DNA from: Chara braunii
Taxonomy: Eukaryota; Streptophyta; Charophyceae; Charales; Characeae
Assembly: GCA_003427395.1 (NCBI GenBank)
Contig: BFEA01000123.1
Span: forward strand, 1,790,610-1,832,665
Length of the DNA stretch: 42,056 bases
Reading direction: 5' to 3'
Positions within the stretch are counted from its first letter, which is position 1. Each line of letters begins with the position of its first letter. The translations under genes and the position numbers were made by a program. A model generated the notes under the pieces. The model had not been told where the DNA came from. It saw nothing but the letters and a program-made list of their open reading frames with translations, and searched no databases. This document shows positions 38,005 to 42,056 of this stretch, one piece after another.

Positions 38005-40188
38005 GTGGCCAACCACATGAAAGATGTTAGGGACGTCCTTGAGAAACTGGACAATGCCAACCTCACGGTAAGCGGGACTAAGAGTCGTTGGGGCATATCC
38101 TCCATCAAGATATTAGGGTTCATTTGCGATAAGGAGGGACGGAGGCCCGATCCCGAGAAATTAGTAAAGTTGATGACCTGGCCTTCACCGCTCAAATCCA
38201 TAACGGAGGTCCGGGAGTTTCTGGGAGTTGTGGACTACTGGATAATCTTCATAAAAGCCTATGGAGAAAGAGCAGAACCCCTTAGAAGGCTCCTCATAAA
38301 ATCGGAAGGATGGGTTTGGAGAGAAGAACAAACAGCGACCATGGAAGCCTTGAAGGGAGAGTTCCGCGAAGGTGGAGAGGTCCTAGGAGTCCCGTTTTTC
38401 GAAGACGAAGAAAGTCGCCCGTTTATAGTCTCCACGGACGCTAGACCTCATTCAGTGGGGGGCCTCCTGTCACAAAAGGATGGGGAGGGGAAAGAGAGAC
38501 CGTTGCGATTCGAGAGCCGGACCTTGAACGCCGCCTAGAGAAATTATAGCCAATTCAAGAAGGAAGTGTTGGGGGTACTGCATTGCCTAAAAGCCTTCCG
38601 TCACTACCTATACGGACGACGTTTTCACCTAAGGGTGGACCCGACAGCAGTGACCGCTGTCCTCCAAAAAGATTTCTCGCTGACAGATCCGACCATCGCA
38701 CGCTGGATAATCCATATTAGGCTTTACGACTATAGGGTCGAGAGGATATCAGGGACCAAGAACCAGGTCGCAGATGGATTGTACCGGCTTCCCATTCGAG
38801 AGGAGGACCTGCCTAAGCTTAAGGAGGGAGAAGTGACAATGGCCGAAGAGGAGATAATGAAAGTCGCCACTAATAGGGCGCAAATAGCGGGGAGCAGTCG
38901 AGGGGAAGAAGGGGGCCCAAAAACTTTTCTCGCAAATCTCTACAACGGGAAGTACCGAGACATAGGACTGTACTTGGCCGGTAGGAAAACAGGGACTGAA
39001 AGGATCCAGCAAGAGGCACTGGGATATTGCCTGCGGGGAGCTCACCTCTTCAAAAGGCCCACCAAGTTCGCGATACCCATGAGGGTGATGTGCGATCCGG
39101 AGGAGAGAAGAGCGGTCATAGAAGAGTTACACGATGGGGTCGTTGGAGGTCACAGGGGGGTTAAAGGCACTTTCGATAAGGTCCGCAGGCTTTATTGGTG
39201 GGACGGGCAATACACCGAAGTGGAAAAGTACTGTTCAACCTGTGAGGCTTGCCAGAAGAGGGCGACGGTTCGATACAAAGAACCCTTAGTTCCGTCGCTT
39301 CCCACGGTCCTGGGCGAGAAGGTCCATGTAGACTTAGTGACCATGTCGAAAGGGGTCGGGGGACTTCGATATATAATCAACACCCGGGATGACCTCACGG
39401 GGTTCGTAGAGGCGAGGGCTATTAAGAAGAAGACGACGGAGGAGGTGAGTGATTTTCTCCTAGAGTATATCGCGCGGTATGGGTGCGTCGGGAGAATAGT
39501 CATGGATAGGGGCACAGAGTTCTTGAGCCAAAAGGTAAAAGGGTTATTGGAAAAGGCCGGAATAGGGGCATCCTATACGACCGCTTATCACCCCCAAAGC
39601 AATGCACCGGTAGAAAGGGGGCACCTGACGCTTGTGGACGCTCTAGCAAAATGGTGCAAAGGCCGCCCGGAACAGTGGCCGAGATATTTGTGATACGCGG
39701 TTTGGGCCGATAATATCACGGTCAAGTCCAGTACGGGGTACCCTCCTTACACCCTTTGGTTCGGTAGGCATTGTCCCCTACCCATCGAGTTCCACATTGA
39801 CACTTGGACGAGTGTCTCGTGGAAAACCAACATGTCTAGGGGTGAGCTGTTGGAGGCAAGGATACAACAGATAGCCAGAAACTTGGATATCGGGGTAACC
39901 ATGGCCAGTGAGAACGTCGAGAGAGAGAGGGTGAAAGGAAAAGAAAGGTTGGACAAGAATCTGCGGGTCCGAAAGGCACCGATAGGGGTGAATGACCTGG
40001 TGCTGATGTACGATTCGTCACTAGAAAAGACCTGGAGCCGGAAATCGGCAAACCGATGGATGGGACCGTATAAGGTCCTGAAGAGATTGGATGGGGGGGC
40101 TTACCTGCTTGCGGAATTAGATGGGAGTAGACTACGGGACCCTATCGCAGGGCTCGTCTCAAAATCTTCCGATCAAGGGGGACCCTAG
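38005..40188 (+). pseudogene. pol: Element 2 RT thumb, RNase H and integrase, two in-frame stops
   Basis: One frame spans the region with TAG at 38536-38538 and TGA at 39691-39693. RT ends with FLGVVDYWIIFIKAYGERAE. RNase H begins FIVSTDARPHSVGGLLSQ and FESRTLNAA (the TAG replaces the residue before RNYSQFKKEVLGVLHCL), then HLRVDPT and VERISGTKNQVADGLYRL; D, E and D positions can be placed. Integrase has H-x6-H (39130, 39151) with CEAC (39241-39252), then catalytic Asp 39331 (HVDLVTM), Asp 39505 (MDRGTEF) and Glu 39613, giving the canonical D-x35-E. The C-terminus has WMGPYKVLKRLDGGAYLLAE, a GPY/F module. No chromodomain. Confidence 0.85.
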
Positions 40189-40514
40189 GGGAAGAGCCGG
40201 GGCGGAAAGGAAAAGAAGTTGTTGACAAGGAAGCAAGCATAACCCACGAAAAAGAGGAGACCTCCGAACGAGAGGCCTCTTCTCGGCCACCGAAGAGGGG
40301 GTATAAGGTTCGAAAACCTGCCCTACCGAAGACCCCTAGAAAGAAGAAACGACCGAGAGAGGATGACGGAGGTGTAGACCGATTAAGGAAATGTAGGTTG
40401 AACGAGAGAAGGAATGCGTCGAGAAAAGCCCTGAGACTCAAACGTGAGAAAAAGGAGAGAAAACGGAAGAGAGAGAGGCGCGAGAAGAGGATGAGGAGAC
40501 GGAAACGGGCGTAA
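40144..40514 (+). CDS. Highly basic C-terminal tail of Element 2 integrase
   Basis: The frame one base off the integrase frame reads ARLKIFRSRGTLGEEPGRKG just where integrase homology would be expected to continue after RLRDPIAG. A single lost G near 40152 explains the shift. The frame continues to TAA 40512-40514. The last 60 residues are extremely rich in K and R (KREKKERKRKRERREKRMRR), which suggests a nuclear-localisation or nucleic-acid-binding tail. It belongs to integrase and is probably not an independent gene. Confidence 0.55.
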
Positions 40515-40863
40515 AAAGGAGGAGGAGAGTGATGTACCATAGATAGGAAAACGGGTCCCGGGAAAGGTGATGTGTTGAAGGGAAAATTGTACCGTAATGT
40601 GCCATGGTTAGAGAAATGGGTGTCGAGTCGAGAGGGCATTGGACCATAGACCGGTGTCCTAGGGTAGGAATGTGTAGTGGGTCGAGAGTGGCGTCGTGAC
40701 AAGACAATGGGGTTAAGTCGGCTAAAAAGAAAAGGACTTCGTGATCTATCTAGGGAAGTGGGATGAAACGGGAGAAACATTTTGCAGGTAAATGCTGGGT
40801 GAGGGGCAAAGGGGGCATGGAAGAGACTCGCCGGGGACGACGAGAATTGGGGTGTGGGCTGGT
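40515..40863 (+). other. Element 2 3' untranslated region
   Basis: Non-coding, G-rich sequence between the pol stop and the 3' LTR. The stretch just before the LTR (GAATTGGGGTGTGGGCTGGT) is only partly purine, so the polypurine tract is not clear. Confidence 0.55.
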
Positions 40864-42056
40864 TGTCGGGCGGCTGTCTAACAGCCGAAGGATTTTGCTT
40901 TGAAATAAAGAACAATTTTTTTCCTTTTTTTTTGCAGTTTTGCTTGGTTTTGACGTATGAGTGCATGTGGATGTGGCGTTTGTGCATGTACTCGGGCGTC
41001 CGGGTCTTCGTATTAACTCTTCGATTGGCTTAAGTGACGGTCCAAACCTTGGTCGCAAGTGGGCTCAGGCGGATCATAAAGATTGAAGTTTCGGGTGACA
41101 GAATCGGAGAATGCGGTACGGGCGGATTGTATCAGGATGGGCCTTGATCAGGTCAGAAGCAGGCGGCCAATTAAGGTCCGGGACCTAGGTTATGAATGAC
41201 CGCGGGTCTACCGCGAAGGAACGTGGCGGGGTCTGCTCGTACCCTGCCTGGTCGACGGTACCTGGAGGTTGGGGGAACCGGCGCAATTCGGATGCTATGA
41301 CCACACGTGAAGGCGCCTATAGCAACACGAGGAAGACGCCACACGGCGATGACGGGCACCATATCGACTTTTCTTTGGAAGTCTGCGGTGGGCAGATACG
41401 GGCGATGTCTAGTGCGAGGCGAACAGGCGACCGTACAGCGGATTCTGAAAGACGAACAAGAGCGGCAGATGAATCGCCTAAGGGAGGGGGAGTGATGGGA
41501 TTAATGCGTGACGGGACGGGCCCCGGCCTGGCTGTTCGAACCCAAGAGACGGTGGGGACCACGGTCGTGCAAGGGGGACCGAGCATTTCAATCAAGAATT
41601 TTGCCTGCCGGATTAAGGGATCGTCAGCGAAAATGACTAGACCTCAGGCCGTGGATCAAGCCTGCAGCCGCCTGCCGGATTCCGAGCGAAGGAAGGCCAC
41701 GTGACCCTACACAAGCAAACCAGCCGCGGAGGGAAGCAGCAAAGGCATGGGGAGAGCAGTCTTCGGTTCGCTGATCGGGCTTGACATCGAAGACCAAGGG
41801 ACAGCAGGGCGTGATCTCGAGCGCCTCCAGTGTTGGGTCGTTTTGGGTGCCCACGGTGAGGTGGAAGGAGCAAGGAAGGGTGGAGTTGTGGGCGGATACA
41901 GGTAGAATCCTTCGACGAAGAGAGCGCGCGCCCGGTAGTTCTTGATAACTGAATCTCCGCTGGGGCGCGCGCTCCTCCACCTTCTTGGCAAAGAAGCCAA
42001 GTTAGCTCGGCGGGAAGCGGACTGCAACATGACCAATTTCGCATTTGGAAGGGAGG
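40864..42056 (+). repeat. Element 2 3' LTR (first 1193 bp; runs off window)
   Basis: It aligns to 22794-23986 at a constant offset of 18070 with no indels. I count 13 substitutions, all before 23268/41338. The final 719 aligned bases are identical. The counterpart of the 170-codon LTR ORF is also open here (41192-41704). Confidence 0.95.

Larger units (their letters stand above)
22794..42056 (+). mobile_element. Element 2: giant, young Ty3/gypsy LTR retrotransposon (incomplete at right)
   Basis: A direct repeat starting at 22794 and again at 40864 brackets a plus-strand gag-pol region with PBS, gag, protease, RT, RNase H and integrase in Ty3 order. The 5' LTR is 4234 bp. If the 3' LTR is full length, the element is about 22.3 kb. 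About 7 kb lie between the PBS and gag, most of it an array of related accessory ORFs. The comparable LTR parts (1193 bp) align without indels and differ at 13 positions by eye. Coding is interrupted by a few stops and single-base frameshifts, so this copy is probably not autonomous. Confidence 0.9.

Overview
This window is eukaryotic nuclear repeat DNA, most likely from the green-plant lineage. The evidence is a U2 snRNA fragment with a plant-type stem-loop IIa, primer-binding sites matching initiator-Met and Asp tRNAs (the two usual in plant LTR retrotransposons), a plant-style LINE zinc-binding C-terminus, and long GA/CA microsatellites. A streptophyte alga such as Chara is my guess, not something the sequence proves. 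I see no intact host gene and nothing bacterial. Two scaffold gaps (13614-14184 and 24963-25407), isolated Ns and a leftover sequencing-library adaptor (483-520) show that this is a draft assembly.

Layout. Positions 1-4412 are a patchwork of small insertions: a foldback repeat, microsatellites, a 68-bp minisatellite, a poly(A)-tailed U2 retropseudogene, a 5'-truncated LINE, a 42-bp retro-insertion with perfect target-site duplications, and tRNA-derived SINE sequence. Positions 4413-19155 are Element 1, a decayed 14.7-kb Ty3/gypsy retrotransposon on the minus strand with 2.5-kb LTRs. In sense order it carries gag, protease, RT/RNase H, a PHD-like zinc finger, integrase, and then three extra ORFs. 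Positions 19156-22793 hold several copies of a short A-tailed SINE-like family, a diverged LTR fragment, a 30-bp perfect palindrome and a possible host exon. Positions 22794-42056 are Element 2, a young giant Ty3/gypsy element on the plus strand. Its 5' LTR is 4234 bp, its PBS matches tRNA-Asp, and its 3' LTR runs off the window; if that LTR is full length the element is about 22 kb.

The most interesting signal is the accessory coding capacity of the two elements. In Element 1 the integrase stop codon and the starts of three successive downstream ORFs are linked by three consecutive ATGA stop/start overlaps. In Element 2, about 5 kb between the leader and gag is filled with a head-to-tail array of mutually similar ORFs, packed with overlaps or gaps of a few bases; one junction is also ATGA. 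By eye the Element 2 ORFs form one protein family, and Element 1's extra ORFs may belong to it as well. If so, two different Ty3 elements carry tandem arrays of an undescribed accessory protein, apparently expressed from polycistronic RNA by termination-reinitiation.

Element 2 also shows a well-placed -1 frameshift signal between gag and pol. Both elements have lost coding integrity through a few in-frame stops and single-base frameshifts. Element 2's LTRs differ at only 13 of 1193 comparable positions, so it inserted recently.
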